DNA from: UMGS1696 sp964621755
GTDB taxonomy: Bacteria; Bacillota; Clostridia; Oscillospirales; CAG-272
NCBI GenBank assembly: GCA_964621755.1
Contig: CAZUPI010000006.1
Location: 1 to 64,000 of the forward strand
Length of the DNA stretch: 64,000 nt
Reading direction: 5' to 3'
Below, in pieces: positions 8,799-17,922 of the stretch; positions within the stretch are counted from its first letter, which is position 1; each line of letters starts with the position of its first letter. The position numbers and the translations under genes were made by a program. A model generated the notes under the pieces. The model saw only the letters and a list, made by a program, of their open reading frames with translations, was not told the DNA's origin and did not search any database.

Positions 8799-9662
8799 TC
8801 AGTTCCAGCGCTTCTTTTCCATCGATTGTACCGTCAGGTAAACGAAAAGTCCGCAGATGGAGAGGAAGAAAATGATAGCAGTCAAGTCGAACATACCGTT
8901 CTGGAAGGTGGTCAGTCTGTCAAACAGAGATATTGCGGTGAGAATATTCGGGATAGCACTGGTAAACATGGACGAATCAACCGCGTAAACGGAAACCGAA
9001 GCGAGAACTAGGATGCCGGCAGTACATACGGCAATGACAGAGTTTTTAATCATCGTGTTGACGATAAGTCCGATGATAATGGAAATCAGAATGAATCCGG
9101 CAAGGGAAGCGGACGCGTCGGTGGGAATCATATTGGCAATGCCGGGCATAAAGTAGATGAGAATGGTCGCACCGAGGCTGATTACAGCGGCGATGACCTG
9201 GCTTTCCGTCAGAGAAGAAATGAACATACCGATTGCGAGAAGCGCGGCGCCAAGCAGGAAGAACGCGAGCAGCATAGCGTACGCGGTGGAGAGATGAACT
9301 GTCCCAAAAGCGGCAAGAATGAGAGGATAGAAAATCATGATGCAAATCGGGACGGCAAGTACAGTCACCATAGCAAGGTACTTCGCCATGACGATAGACG
9401 TAACGCTCATCGGAAGGGAGTACAAAAGCTGGTCAGTGCGGTTATGCTTTTCCTCCGCGACCGAACGCATGGTCAGGACGGGAATGGCGAGCAGGTATAT
9501 GAACGACACCGCGTTGATGGTGATTTCAAAGTTCGGATAAAGCCCCTGCAAATTATAAACAACTGTAAAAATACCGGTCAGAAGAAGGATAAAGCAAATG
9601 AACACCGGTCCGGTCATTCCGGTGAAATAGGATTTGAGTTCTTTTTTATATACGGCCAACAT
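8799..9662 (-). CDS. ABC-2 type permease (GldF-like), operon 1
   Basis: A 287-residue integral membrane protein starting MLAVYKKELKSYFTG, the usual entry of GldF-like permeases. LTMRSVAEEKHNRTDQLLYSLP is the conserved cytoplasmic coupling region that contacts the ATPase. About seven hydrophobic segments are visible. It is some 50 residues longer than its paralogue at 61027-61731, the extra length being a hydrophobic stretch around IIIGLIVNTMIKNSVIAV. It lies 17 bases after the ATPase gene and 21 before the GldG-like gene on the same strand, so the four genes form one operon. Confidence 0.88.
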   Translation of the reverse strand: MLAVYKKELKSYFTGMTGPVFICFILLLTGIFTVVYNLQGLYPNFEITINAVSFIYLLAIPVLTMRSVAEEKHNRTDQLLYSLPMSVTSIVMAKYLAMVTVLAVPICIMIFYPLILAAFGTVHLSTAYAMLLAFFLLGAALLAIGMFISSLTESQVIAAVISLGATILIYFMPGIANMIPTDASASLAGFILISIIIGLIVNTMIKNSVIAVCTAGILVLASVSVYAVDSSMFTSAIPNILTAISLFDRLTTFQNGMFDLTAIIFFLSICGLFVYLTVQSMEKKRWN

Positions 9663-9679
9663 AGCGGTTCACCTCCGGT

Positions 9680-10846
9680 TCAATTTCCGCCGAACAACGG
9701 TTTGTAGTCATCGTCGTCGTTCGGCTTATCGTCGGTATTTTCGGATTTTTTATTTTTTTCAGGCTGTGCATCCGGAGCATCGGATTTCTTATTGGTTTCC
9801 ACCGGCTGTGCGGTCTGTTTTTTTGCGTTTTCGACCGCTTGTGCCGCGAAGATTTCCTCTGCGCTTTGGCGTAATTCGGCGTCAGATTTCTCCATTTCGT
9901 CTACGGTAGGCTCGAAGTGGTCACCGGTGAGTTCGAGGAAGACCTTCTCGAGGGTAACTTCTTCGAATTCCATGGACAGAATCGGCATTTTCGCGTCAGC
10001 GAAGCGGAAGAACAGTTCCTCACGGATATCTGTTCCCTTGTCCATAGCGATGCGGACGTGGACCTGTCCGAGTGCACGGGGGTCCATTTCGACGCCGTCT
10101 ACACTGCGGATGGACTCGATGGTGCGGCGGACTTTTTCGCTGTCGCCGCGCACGATGAGGTCAACATAGTTCTTGCCCTCGTAGAGCTTTGTGAGGTTTT
10201 CGAGGGTATCGCTTGCGACGATGCGTCCTTTTGCAATAATAATGACGTAGTCGCAGACGGCGGAAATTTCGGTGAGGATATGGCTGGAGAGGATAACAGT
10301 ATGGTCCCGTCCGAGGTCGCGGATGAGGTCACGGATTTCGATAATCTGACGTGGGTCGAGACCGACCGTAGGTTCATCGAGGATGATGATTTCAGGGTCG
10401 CCAATGATGGCCTGCGCGATACCGACACGCTGTTTATATCCTTTTGAGAGGTTTTTGATAAGGCGGTCAGCGTAAGCGGTGAGATCGGTCTTGGCGACGG
10501 CGGCATCGACAGCTTTATAGAGAGTGTCTCCCCAGAGGCCCTTTGCCTGACCGACGAATTCGAGGTATTCGTTAGGGGTCATATCCATGTAAAGGGGCGG
10601 CTGTTCTGGGAGGTATCCGATGCAGGCTTTCGCAGCGACAGGGTCTTCATAGATGTCGAAGCCGTTGATAGTGACCTCGCCCTCCGTGGCAGCGAGACAT
10701 CCTGTGATGATATTCATAGTAGTGGACTTTCCAGCTCCGTTGGGTCCGAGAAAGCCGTAGATGCGGCCCTTTTCGACCTTGAAGCTGACTCCGCGCACAG
10801 CGGTGTTGTCACCGTAGCGCTTAACGAGATTTTTAACTTCAATCAA
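9680..10846 (-). CDS. ABC transporter ATPase (GldA-like) with acidic tail, operon 1
   Basis: ATP-binding subunit of the Gld-like exporter. Walker A GPNGAGKST, Q-loop region LPEQPPLYMDM, signature LSKGYKQRVG and Walker B IIILDEPTVGLDP are all intact. The protein is 388 residues against 311 for the paralogue at 60002. The difference is a C-terminal tail of about 70 residues rich in K, E, N and D (including NKKSENTDDKPNDDDD) with no paralogous counterpart. Translation starts at TTG 10846, eight bases after GGAGG. It is the first gene of the operon and is divergent from the MreB-family gene. Confidence 0.92.
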   Translation of the reverse strand: MIEVKNLVKRYGDNTAVRGVSFKVEKGRIYGFLGPNGAGKSTTMNIITGCLAATEGEVTINGFDIYEDPVAAKACIGYLPEQPPLYMDMTPNEYLEFVGQAKGLWGDTLYKAVDAAVAKTDLTAYADRLIKNLSKGYKQRVGIAQAIIGDPEIIILDEPTVGLDPRQIIEIRDLIRDLGRDHTVILSSHILTEISAVCDYVIIIAKGRIVASDTLENLTKLYEGKNYVDLIVRGDSEKVRRTIESIRSVDGVEMDPRALGQVHVRIAMDKGTDIREELFFRFADAKMPILSMEFEEVTLEKVFLELTGDHFEPTVDEMEKSDAELRQSAEEIFAAQAVENAKKQTAQPVETNKKSDAPDAQPEKNKKSENTDDKPNDDDDYKPLFGGN

Positions 10847-11088
10847 TGTAGTGTCCTCCGGTGGATATTATAGAAATTAAATTTTGGTGAGATTAAAAAT
10901 GCGCTTATTTTTAATTATAGCACGATATCTTGGGAAATTTTTGAATAAAATAACAACTTTATGATAATGAACCCGGCGTACAAAATTTCATGCCGCTGAA
11001 AACATGAGCGATTTGTCCCGCGCGGATGTATTTAACCAGCCGGCTGCACGTTTCCATATCCCTGTAAGCGAAACTTACAATATAACTA
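10847..11088. other. Divergent control region between ABC operon 1 and the actin gene
   Basis: No gene is seen. On the - strand a TATAAT-like box at about 10915-10920 and a second near 10869 could serve the ABC operon, though neither has a clear -35. On the + side, a small inverted repeat TGTAAG-CGAAA-CTTACA (11063-11079) lies just upstream of the actin-gene promoter and could be an operator. Confidence 0.4.
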
Positions 11089-11117
11089 TTGCAAATTGAA
11101 TTTTTGTGATGTATAAT
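11089..11117 (+). promoter_or_regulatory. Sigma-A promoter of the MreB-family gene
   Basis: TTGCAA (11089-11094), 17-base spacer, TATAAT (11112-11117). A short hairpin AAGCATCC-GTGT-GGATGCTT (11148-11167) lies in the leader about 25 bases into the transcript. Confidence 0.8.
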
Positions 11118-11214
11118 ATTACGTGTTACGTTATTTTACGACATTTTAAGCATCCGTGTGGATGCTTCATTTTCACTTGAATGCACAAGCGAAAGGTAAT
11201 AGGTTACATAAACA

Positions 11215-12228
11215 ATGAGCAAGGACATCGGAATCGACCTCGGGACTGCCACAGTTCTCGTGTATGTCAAAGGCAGGGGCATCGTCATAAAAGAGCCATC
11301 CGTTGTTGCAATAGATAAAAATACTGAAAAAATCCTGAAAGTCGGCCGCGAAGCTCAGCTCATGCTCGGGCGTACTCCGGGCAACATCACTGCCATCAGA
11401 CCGCTCCGCGACGGCGTTATCAGTCAATATGAAATTACGCTCCGCATGATTCAGTACTTCATCAAAAAAGCATGCGGCACCGTCGTTTTTAAGCCGCGCA
11501 TCATTATCTGTGTACCCTCCGGCATCACAGAAGTGGAGGAACGTGCCGTAGTCGACGCCGCGACACAGGCGGGTGCAAAGCGTACTTACCTTATCGAGGA
11601 ACCGGTTGCGGCTGCGATTGGAGCGGGGATTGATATTTCCGCACCAAACGGTCATATGGTAGTCGACATCGGCGGCGGCACAACGGATATTGCCGTCATT
11701 TCGCTGGGCGGCGTTGTAGCAGCGGAATCCATAAAGGTCGCCGGAGATAAGTTCGATGAAGCGATAATCCGATATGTCCGGCGGCGGCACAACGTCTTAA
11801 TCGGCGAGCGGACAGCGGAAGAAATCAAGATAAAAATCGGGGCTGCGTGGCCGCGTGAGGAGCCTCGTGCCATTGAAGTGAAGGGGCGTTGTCTGATTCA
11901 GGGACTGCCGCGCGTGGTTCGGATAACCTCACAGGAAATCCCGGACGCGCTCGAGGAGCCTATTACATCGGTAATCGAAGCGATCTGCTCTGTCATCGAG
12001 CGCACACCTCCGGAGCTGATTGGGGATATTCTCTCCAACGGCATCGTGATGACAGGCGGCGGAAGCCTTCTCTACGGGCTCGACCGCCTCATCGCTTACG
12101 CCACCGGAATCAAGACCCGCGTCGCGGACAAACCGATATCCTGCGTCGCGATTGGCACCGGCAAGAGTCTCGAGCATATTTCTCAAATTCCCGAGGGAGC
12201 GATAAACATCAGCAGGATGAAACGGTAA
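11215..12228 (+). CDS. mreB: MreB/Mbl family actin-like rod-shape protein
   Basis: A bacterial actin that forms membrane-bound filaments guiding sidewall peptidoglycan synthesis. At 337 residues it is full length. Phosphate-1 motif IGIDLGTATVLVYVKG is at residues 4-19, phosphate-2 VVDIGGGTTDIAVISLGG near 148, and the adenosine motif VMTGGGSLLYGLDRL near 280. No mreC, mreD or rodA lies beside it, which is more like a dispersed mbl or mreBH gene than the main mreBCD locus; I cannot tell the subtypes apart from sequence alone. It has its own promoter and is followed by a MATE gene 114 bases downstream. Confidence 0.92.
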   Translation: MSKDIGIDLGTATVLVYVKGRGIVIKEPSVVAIDKNTEKILKVGREAQLMLGRTPGNITAIRPLRDGVISQYEITLRMIQYFIKKACGTVVFKPRIIICVPSGITEVEERAVVDAATQAGAKRTYLIEEPVAAAIGAGIDISAPNGHMVVDIGGGTTDIAVISLGGVVAAESIKVAGDKFDEAIIRYVRRRHNVLIGERTAEEIKIKIGAAWPREEPRAIEVKGRCLIQGLPRVVRITSQEIPDALEEPITSVIEAICSVIERTPPELIGDILSNGIVMTGGGSLLYGLDRLIAYATGIKTRVADKPISCVAIGTGKSLEHISQIPEGAINISRMKR

Positions 12229-12342
12229 ATTGGGATTCTATTTTTCTGAATCTATTTTATAAAAAATTATTGTTCAGTAAAAGACGTTTGTGTGACAGTT
12301 ATCTGATAATTTTCATACACACAGCGATAAAGGAAACAAATT

Positions 12343-13731
12343 ATGAATACAGACATTCTTGATATCAGTTCGCGTTCGGCGCGGGCCGATTTCTGGCGGC
12401 GATATGGCAAGCTGCTGCTGACCATCGCATTCCAGAACGTGATTGTATATGGGGTAAATCTGCTGGACAACATCATGATTGGGCGTTATGCAGAGCTTTC
12501 CCTCTCCGGCGTATTTATCGTCAATCAGATACAGTTTTTGCTGCAAATGATTGTGAACGGGATTGCGGACGGGACGGTTGTCATTGCGTCGCGCCACTGG
12601 GGAGAAAAGAATATCGACGGGATAAAAAAGACGACCTCTTGCGCACTGATGGTCGGACTGGGGGTTTCCGGCGCACTGCTGCTTTTCGCCCTCATTGCGC
12701 CCACGCCGCTGCTGTCGATTTTTACCGATAAATCTTATGTGATTGAAGAAGCGACGAAATATCTGCAAATTGTATGCTTCTCGTATATTTTCTTCGCAGC
12801 AACACAGGTGCTTCTTGGGATGCTGCGAAGTGTAGAGTGTGCGTTTATCGGATTTATCGGGTCCTGCGCTTCCCTGCTCATCAATCTTGTGCTGAATTAC
12901 ATGTTTATTTTCGGAAAATTCGGCGCGCCGGAGCTTGGGATTCGCGGCGCCGCTATTGCTACGTTGGCGGCGCGGATTGCGGAGACCGGAATTGTGATTG
13001 TATACCTTGCGTTTTTCGACAAAAAGCTGCATGTACGGGCGTCTGATATGCTCCGCACCACGCGCGAGGCGGCGGGGAAATTCATGCGGGTAAGTCTGCC
13101 GGTTGTGCTGTCCGGCGCGTCATGGGGAATTGCGATGGGATTACAAACCGCCATCCTCGGACGTTTGACCGACCCGGTCATCTCCGCAAACAGCATCGCG
13201 TCGACGGTATTCCAGATTATGTCTGTCTTCATCTACGGTTCCGCGACAGCCGCCTCGGTCATGATTGGCAAGACGATTGGCGAAGGCGCCGCAGTCAGTA
13301 CAGACATTCTGAAAAAAGAAATCATGCACCGCACGCACATGATGCAGATTATTTTCCTGTGTCTCGGAGCGGCTACCGGCCTTGCTTTATTCCTGTTCAA
13401 AGATTTCATCATTGGATTCTACAACATCACGCCTGAGACGGAAGCGCTTGCGGTCCAGTTTATGGCGGTGCTGTCGGTGACGGTGATGGGTACGGCATAT
13501 CAAGTGCCGTGTCTGACCGGGATTGTGCGCGGGGGCGGCGACACCAAATTTGTACTGTTCAACGACATCATCTTCATGTGGTGCATTGTTCTTCCCTCCT
13601 CTTTCGCAGCGGCGTTTGTGTTTGAGCTATCGCCCGTAATCATTTTCTTCTGCCTGAAATCGGACCAGCTTCTGAAATGTCTTGTATCGGTTGTAAAAGT
13701 AAACTTCGGACATTGGATGAAGAAGATTTGA
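12343..13731 (+). CDS. MATE family efflux transporter
   Basis: A 462-residue, twelve-segment membrane protein of the multidrug and toxin extrusion family, which exports cationic compounds using a sodium or proton gradient. Typical features are the N-terminal repeat (NLLDNIMIGRYAELSLSGVFIVNQ), the GMLRSVECAFIGFIGS loop, and the second-half counterpart TGIVRGGGDTKFVLFND. AAAGGAAACAAATT precedes the ATG. It appears intact, in contrast to the broken MATE gene 157 bases downstream, and the two are not close copies. The substrate cannot be inferred. Confidence 0.9.
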   Translation: MNTDILDISSRSARADFWRRYGKLLLTIAFQNVIVYGVNLLDNIMIGRYAELSLSGVFIVNQIQFLLQMIVNGIADGTVVIASRHWGEKNIDGIKKTTSCALMVGLGVSGALLLFALIAPTPLLSIFTDKSYVIEEATKYLQIVCFSYIFFAATQVLLGMLRSVECAFIGFIGSCASLLINLVLNYMFIFGKFGAPELGIRGAAIATLAARIAETGIVIVYLAFFDKKLHVRASDMLRTTREAAGKFMRVSLPVVLSGASWGIAMGLQTAILGRLTDPVISANSIASTVFQIMSVFIYGSATAASVMIGKTIGEGAAVSTDILKKEIMHRTHMMQIIFLCLGAATGLALFLFKDFIIGFYNITPETEALAVQFMAVLSVTVMGTAYQVPCLTGIVRGGGDTKFVLFNDIIFMWCIVLPSSFAAAFVFELSPVIIFFCLKSDQLLKCLVSVVKVNFGHWMKKI

Positions 13732-13774
13732 TATATTTGCTGGCGCCGAATCGTGGGTAGGAGCGCAAATGCTC

Positions 13775-13803
13775 TTGACATTTTTTCTAATAAATACTAT
13801 AAT
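13775..13803 (+). promoter_or_regulatory. Consensus sigma-A promoter before the broken MATE gene
   Basis: TTGACA (13775-13780) and TATAAT (13798-13803) with 17 bases between. It drives a short leader that runs straight into the hairpin at 13829-13862. Confidence 0.9.
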
Positions 13804-13828
13804 AGATAGTAGCTGAGTAGCTGTCTAC

Positions 13829-13862
13829 AGCGTAAATCCGAGTATTCGGATTTACGCTTTTT
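13829..13862 (+). terminator. Leader terminator/attenuator hairpin
   Basis: Perfect 13-bp arms 13829-13841 and 13846-13858 (AGCGTAAATCCGA and its complement) with a GTAT loop and a T-run. It sits only about 20 bases after the predicted transcription start and ahead of the AAAGGAGG site of the MATE gene. It should stop most transcripts, giving attenuation or a roughly 50-nt RNA. Confidence 0.85.
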
Positions 13863-13887
13863 GTTTGCAATCTAAAGGAGGTATTGT

Positions 13888-15133
13888 ATGGTTGAAACAA
13901 AAGTAAATGACTTTTTGGAAAAAGAACGCTTGGGAAAACTTATGTGGAAATATGCCATTCCCTGTGTGATTTCCATGCTGGTTGCAGCACTGTATAATAT
14001 CGTTGACCAGATATTTATTGCAAATGCCAGTTATCTGGGCTCCTACGGAAATGCCGCTAATACAGTGGTCTTTCCCACCACAGTGGTTGCGATAGCGATC
14101 GCCGTTATGATTGGCGACGGCTGCTGTACCTTCGTCAGCATCAATCTCGGCGCCAAAAAACAAGATGATGCCCGCCGGGGTATCGGCAGCTCCGTCATAG
14201 CTGTCATCGCCGTGGGCATCATCCTCATGATTCTTTATCTGATTTTTCAAGAGCCTATTCTGAACGCCTTTGGCGCCAGAGTCAACGACGAGACCTTCCG
14301 GCTTTCAAAGGAATACTTCTTCTGGATCCCTTGGGGATTCCTTTTTATATGTTTGGTCAGGCGTTAAATCCTATCATTCGTTCCGATGGCAGCCCGCGCT
14401 TTGCCATGGGCACTCTGCTGATCGGCGCAATCCTGAACATCATATTAGACCCCATCTGCATCTATGTCCTGCATTGGGGAATGGCAGCGCTGCCATAGCC
14501 ACCATCGTGGGACAAATTGTGTCAGCGATTCTCGCTGCGGCATATCTGTTCAAGATGAAAGCGGTGAAGATGGATAAGGATTGCTTTATCTTCCGCATAA
14601 AGTTGATACGGAGAATTCTTGCGTTTGGCTCGGCAAGCTTCCTGTCCCAGATTTCCATTGTACTTTCTATGGCCGCCACACTCAATATGGCGGTAAAATA
14701 TGGGGCGATGGACGAGATATTCAGTCAACCGGAATATTCTCAGATTCCTACCGCCGTAACCGGCATCGTAATGAAATTCTTCCAAATCATCATTTCTATC
14801 TCTGCAGGTCTGGCCGCCGGCTGTATCCCGATTGCGGGCTATAATATCGGTGCGAAACGAAACGACAGAGTGCTGGGACTGATGAAAGGTCTGATAATAG
14901 TAGAGGCTCTGGTCGGCGTGGTGGCATCCCTGATTTTCCTACTGCTCCCCTATCAGCTCATCGGGTTCTTTGGTTCGGAAAATGAAAGCATTTATTACAC
15001 CCAATTTGCAGTCTGGTATATTCGCGCTCAACTCTGTCTGCTGGCGCTGGCATGTATCAACAAGGGCGCCTTCATTTTCCTGCAATCTCTCGGTAAAGAA
15101 TTAAAAAAAGCCCCGCCTGCCAGAGACGGATAA
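13888..15133 (+). pseudogene. MATE family transporter, twice frameshifted and 3'-truncated
   Basis: A MepA-like MATE gene reading MVETKVNDFLEKERLGKLMWKYAIP from an ATG behind AAAGGAGG. The first frame breaks near 14335: the family continuation IPFYMFGQALNPIIRSDGS is one frame over. A second one-base slip lies near 14480-14495, after which SAAIATIVGQIVSAIL continues in the third frame. Each step is consistent with a single missing base. The reading then ends after IFLQSLGKELKKAPPARDG at 15133, so roughly the last 50-70 residues of a normal MATE protein are lost. Two independent lesions plus truncation make real decay more likely than sequencing error. Confidence 0.9.
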
Positions 15134-15487
15134 TACCTCTACGGCGCATTGAGTACCATACCCTATCGGGAACCGCGCCATTTGTATTATTCCTTGTTGT
15201 AATCCTTCTTTGGGGCATAGGCAAGGGTACGTTCTCCTGCGGCATACTTGGCAGGAAGGACGGTCTTGACCTTGCGGCTGGCGTCCTTGGCGAACCATTC
15301 AAGGTAACAAATGTAATGGTACCCAAACTGTAAAAATGCAGTTTGGGACCTTTCTTCAGAAAATACCAAACCGCTGTAATCTCCATCCTTGCGAGGATGA
15401 AAATTGCAGCAGTTTCATTCTTGTAAGCATAAAATTATGCTCAAAGTTGATTTCTGCTGAGAGGTATTCTTACTATAGGAGGATTAA
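15134..15487. other. Gene-poor scar between MATE pseudogene and response regulator
   Basis: Apart from the recombinase fragment there is no gene. It holds a hairpin near 15319-15352 (ACCCAAACTG with CAGTTTGGGA arms) and small inverted repeats just upstream of the response-regulator gene (AGCATAAAATTATGCT near 15426). No convincing promoter was found, and no peptide pheromone or bacteriocin gene is visible. Confidence 0.5.
15187..15300 (-). pseudogene. Fragment of a large serine recombinase
   Basis: On the - strand, EWFAKDASRKVKTVLPAK followed by YAAGERTLAYAP and KKDYNKE matches the conserved region after the catalytic domain of large serine recombinases carried by Clostridia integrative elements. 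Only about 38 recognisable residues remain, within an open stretch 15187-15369; both sides are unrelated. It abuts the truncated end of the MATE pseudogene, suggesting an element once inserted or excised here. Identification is from memory of the family motif. Confidence 0.6.
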
Positions 15488-16154
15488 ATGCAATATAAGA
15501 TAGCCATTTGCGACGACGAACCGTTGCATATTGATAAGATACGAAGTATTCTTATGGATGAAGAAACCGATAATTACACCAAACCTGCTAATCTTCTTAA
15601 TACCATAACCGCCGGTAAACGATACGACGTTCTTTTTCTTGATATCATGATGCCGGAAATAGACGGAATATCCCTTGCCCGTGAACTTCGTGAGTTAGAT
15701 GAAGATATGCTCATCGTCTTTATCACAAGCAAAATTGAATTTATGCAAACCGGGTATGAAGTTAAGGCATTCCGGTATTTGCTAAAAGATCAAATCGACA
15801 CGGGGGTTGCCGAAAATCTGGAAAGATATTGAGAAGGAACTCCTCGATCGCGCAGACACATATTTTACTTACGAATTCGAGCGTAAGACGTATCGCTATC
15901 CATGCCGAGATATCCTGTATCTCGAAAGTAATCTGCGCCGCATTATCCTGCATACAAATCGCGATACAGTTGTTTTATACGGGAAACTGGATGATCTCGC
16001 TATAAAATATCCCATGTTTGTCCGTATTCACAAAAGCTTTCTTGTCAACCGCCGCTACATCCGCTCGATTTCTGCAGGTATGGTCGTATTGTCAAATGGT
16101 GACGTTCTGCCTATCAGCCGTAAATATGCGGATTCATTGGAGGAATTACGATGA
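15488..16154 (+). pseudogene. LytTR response regulator with a frameshift
   Basis: An AgrA/LytR-type regulator split over two frames. The receiver (15488-15832) has the acidic pocket CDDE and the phosphorylation site FLDIMMPEIDG; the LytTR DNA-binding domain (from about 15807) has the pattern ILYLESNLRRIILHT and MFVRIHKSFLVNRRYI. The frames join if one G is removed from the GGGGG run near 15801-15805, giving DTGLPKIWKDIEKELL. The lesion is therefore a single-base gain in a short homopolymer: a true mutation, a slippage-prone switch, or an error. The ATG has a strong TAGGAGG site. The stop overlaps the kinase start by four bases, as in intact pairs. Confidence 0.85.
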
Positions 16155-17182
16155 TCCTGTTAAGCAGTCTGATCCTTGATGCGGTTTTGTTAGTAATAAA
16201 AACTGTCCGCAAACGAAACATTACGACATGTCTGCGTTTTTTGTCTATGTCCGTGTTGATCAACGTATTCGCCTATTATATGATCCTTGGATTGACAAAG
16301 ACGTTTGGATATAATCTTTTGTTTGCTTTGGTCTGCAGTGTGGCTGCGAAGATTTTCGTTATCTGGCTCTATCTGCAACCGACCAAAGCCGAACACAAGA
16401 ATGAACCTGTATACCTGCTGACCATTTTGCTGTCGCTTTGTCTCCACGACAATCCGATTTTTGGTCTTATCAGCGGCGCGCTCCTTCTTTTGTTCGTTAT
16501 ATATTCGGAGCATCACGAGCATACAAATTCCACTGAAACTTCCGAGACACGTCCGAAACGTGAAAGCGACATATACTTGAAAACCATTGAGGACAGTTAT
16601 CGTAAAAATCGCGCACTCATGCATGACTTGAAAAACCACATCATTGTGCTTAGGTCTCTGGCAGAGAAGAAAGAATATGACCAACTGCTTGACTACACGG
16701 ATTCCATGGCGGAAAAAGTATCCGAAAATCTGTTTCCAGTCCACTCCGGCAACATCATTCTTGATGCGATTTTAGCAGACAAATACCACATTGCTCGGCG
16801 AAATGGGATTTTTGTAGAATTCCTCACCGTCATCTACGACGCCGACTTTGACAGCGGTGATTTATGCACTGTTATCGGCAATTTGTTCGATAATGCCATT
16901 GCAGAAAATCTCAAGACTTCTCATACTGAAGAACGCCGTATTTCTATATCTATTCGGTCAAATGACAATAAACTTACAGTAGTAATGAAAAATCCTTTGT
17001 TCCATGTACTGAAAATAAAGGACGGTCTTCCGGCAAGCGATAAACTGGACCTTGAGCACCATGGGATCGGTCTGAAAAATGTTCGCAGAGTCTGTGATGT
17101 ATACGACGGTACTCTGTTCTGGGATGATACGGACGGAATCTTCACAATTACTGCTAAACTGAAAATGACACGAAACCCGTAA
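16151..17182 (+). CDS. GHKL-type sensor histidine kinase
   Basis: A 343-residue AgrC-like kinase. The N-terminal 120 residues are hydrophobic with about four membrane segments. The kinase core has the H-box LMHDLKNHIIVLRSLAEK, N-box VIGNLFDNAIAE and G-box HHGIGLKNVRRVCD. It is the partner of the LytTR regulator just upstream, with which it shares an ATGA overlap. Such pairs often sense peptides and control neighbouring ABC exporters, and exporter remnants do lie downstream, but no peptide gene is visible. The open frame is intact although both neighbours are broken. Base composition is more A+T-rich than the flanking housekeeping genes. Confidence 0.88.
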   Translation: MILLSSLILDAVLLVIKTVRKRNITTCLRFLSMSVLINVFAYYMILGLTKTFGYNLLFALVCSVAAKIFVIWLYLQPTKAEHKNEPVYLLTILLSLCLHDNPIFGLISGALLLLFVIYSEHHEHTNSTETSETRPKRESDIYLKTIEDSYRKNRALMHDLKNHIIVLRSLAEKKEYDQLLDYTDSMAEKVSENLFPVHSGNIILDAILADKYHIARRNGIFVEFLTVIYDADFDSGDLCTVIGNLFDNAIAENLKTSHTEERRISISIRSNDNKLTVVMKNPLFHVLKIKDGLPASDKLDLEHHGIGLKNVRRVCDVYDGTLFWDDTDGIFTITAKLKMTRNP

Positions 17183-17249
17183 ATTCTTACATGGAACAAA
17201 AAAACGAATAAAAATATGTTATACTGAACGCTGTTAGGAGGTATATTTT

Positions 17250-17922
17250 ATGGAAACCAAACGAAAACATGTAATCCGAAACAATGGGACGATACCTGAA
17301 CCGCAAGCTGACAAAATCGCTTTCCCCCGCGATCATCGACAAATTCTCAAAAATTGCATATCAGTATTATGAGAATCCGGAATTCAAGGATACAATGTCT
17401 CGCATGACTGCCAATCCGCAGCAGACGATTCACAACACTTTTTTCTCCGTAATTTCCTGCATCGGCCATGTTATGAAACTTGTTGGTATCCTCGGCGTTT
17501 TCTTCCGCGCATCTTTCTGGATCGGCATGGGTGCAGCGTTGATCGGTATTCCTATGTCAATTCTTGATTTGTGTGCTACAGATAAACAACAGCGTCTTCT
17601 GCGGGAAGCTACGACAGATCAGCGTATGGGTGAGTATCTGCAGGGATTATTTGCGGATAAACATTCAGCGTATGAAATTAAGATTTTCCGCGCAAAAGAG
17701 CATATCCTTGATATGTGGCACGAAACTACAAAGAAAATTTTTGACCGCTACAGCAGAATTACAAATATTCTATTAAGAACACAAAGTATTGTCTCACTCT
17801 TGAAAATTACATATACATCTTTTGCTGTCGTGACCCTTGTACTTGGTTTTCTTTCCGGAAGATAGAACTTGGTATTCTTGTCTCGATTCTGAATTCTATT
17901 GGGAATTTGTTCTCTATCCTAA
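17250..17922 (+). pseudogene. ABC exporter half A, internally deleted
   Basis: A strong TAGGAGG site precedes ATG 17250 (METKRKHVIRNN), but that frame soon closes. From 17284 another frame reads MGRYLNRKLTKSLSPAIID, which in full-length exporters comes after membrane segments 1-2, so these segments appear deleted. The frame continues through the cytoplasmic coupling region (ADKHSAYEIKIFRAKEHIL) to a stop at 17865. One frame over the sequence goes on as IELGILVSILNSIGNLFSIL, the next membrane segments. The whole ATP-binding domain of this half is missing. At least one large deletion and two frame changes are needed to explain it. Confidence 0.8.

Noticed and set aside
13888..14367. First MATE fragment as a complete short protein
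   Set aside because: It ends in the middle of a conserved membrane segment, and the rest of the family sequence continues in other frames just downstream.
15134..15487. Search for a peptide pheromone or bacteriocin gene next to the LytTR/GHKL pair
   Set aside because: No small ORF with a leader, double-glycine motif or AgrD-like pattern was found here or around 17183-17283.
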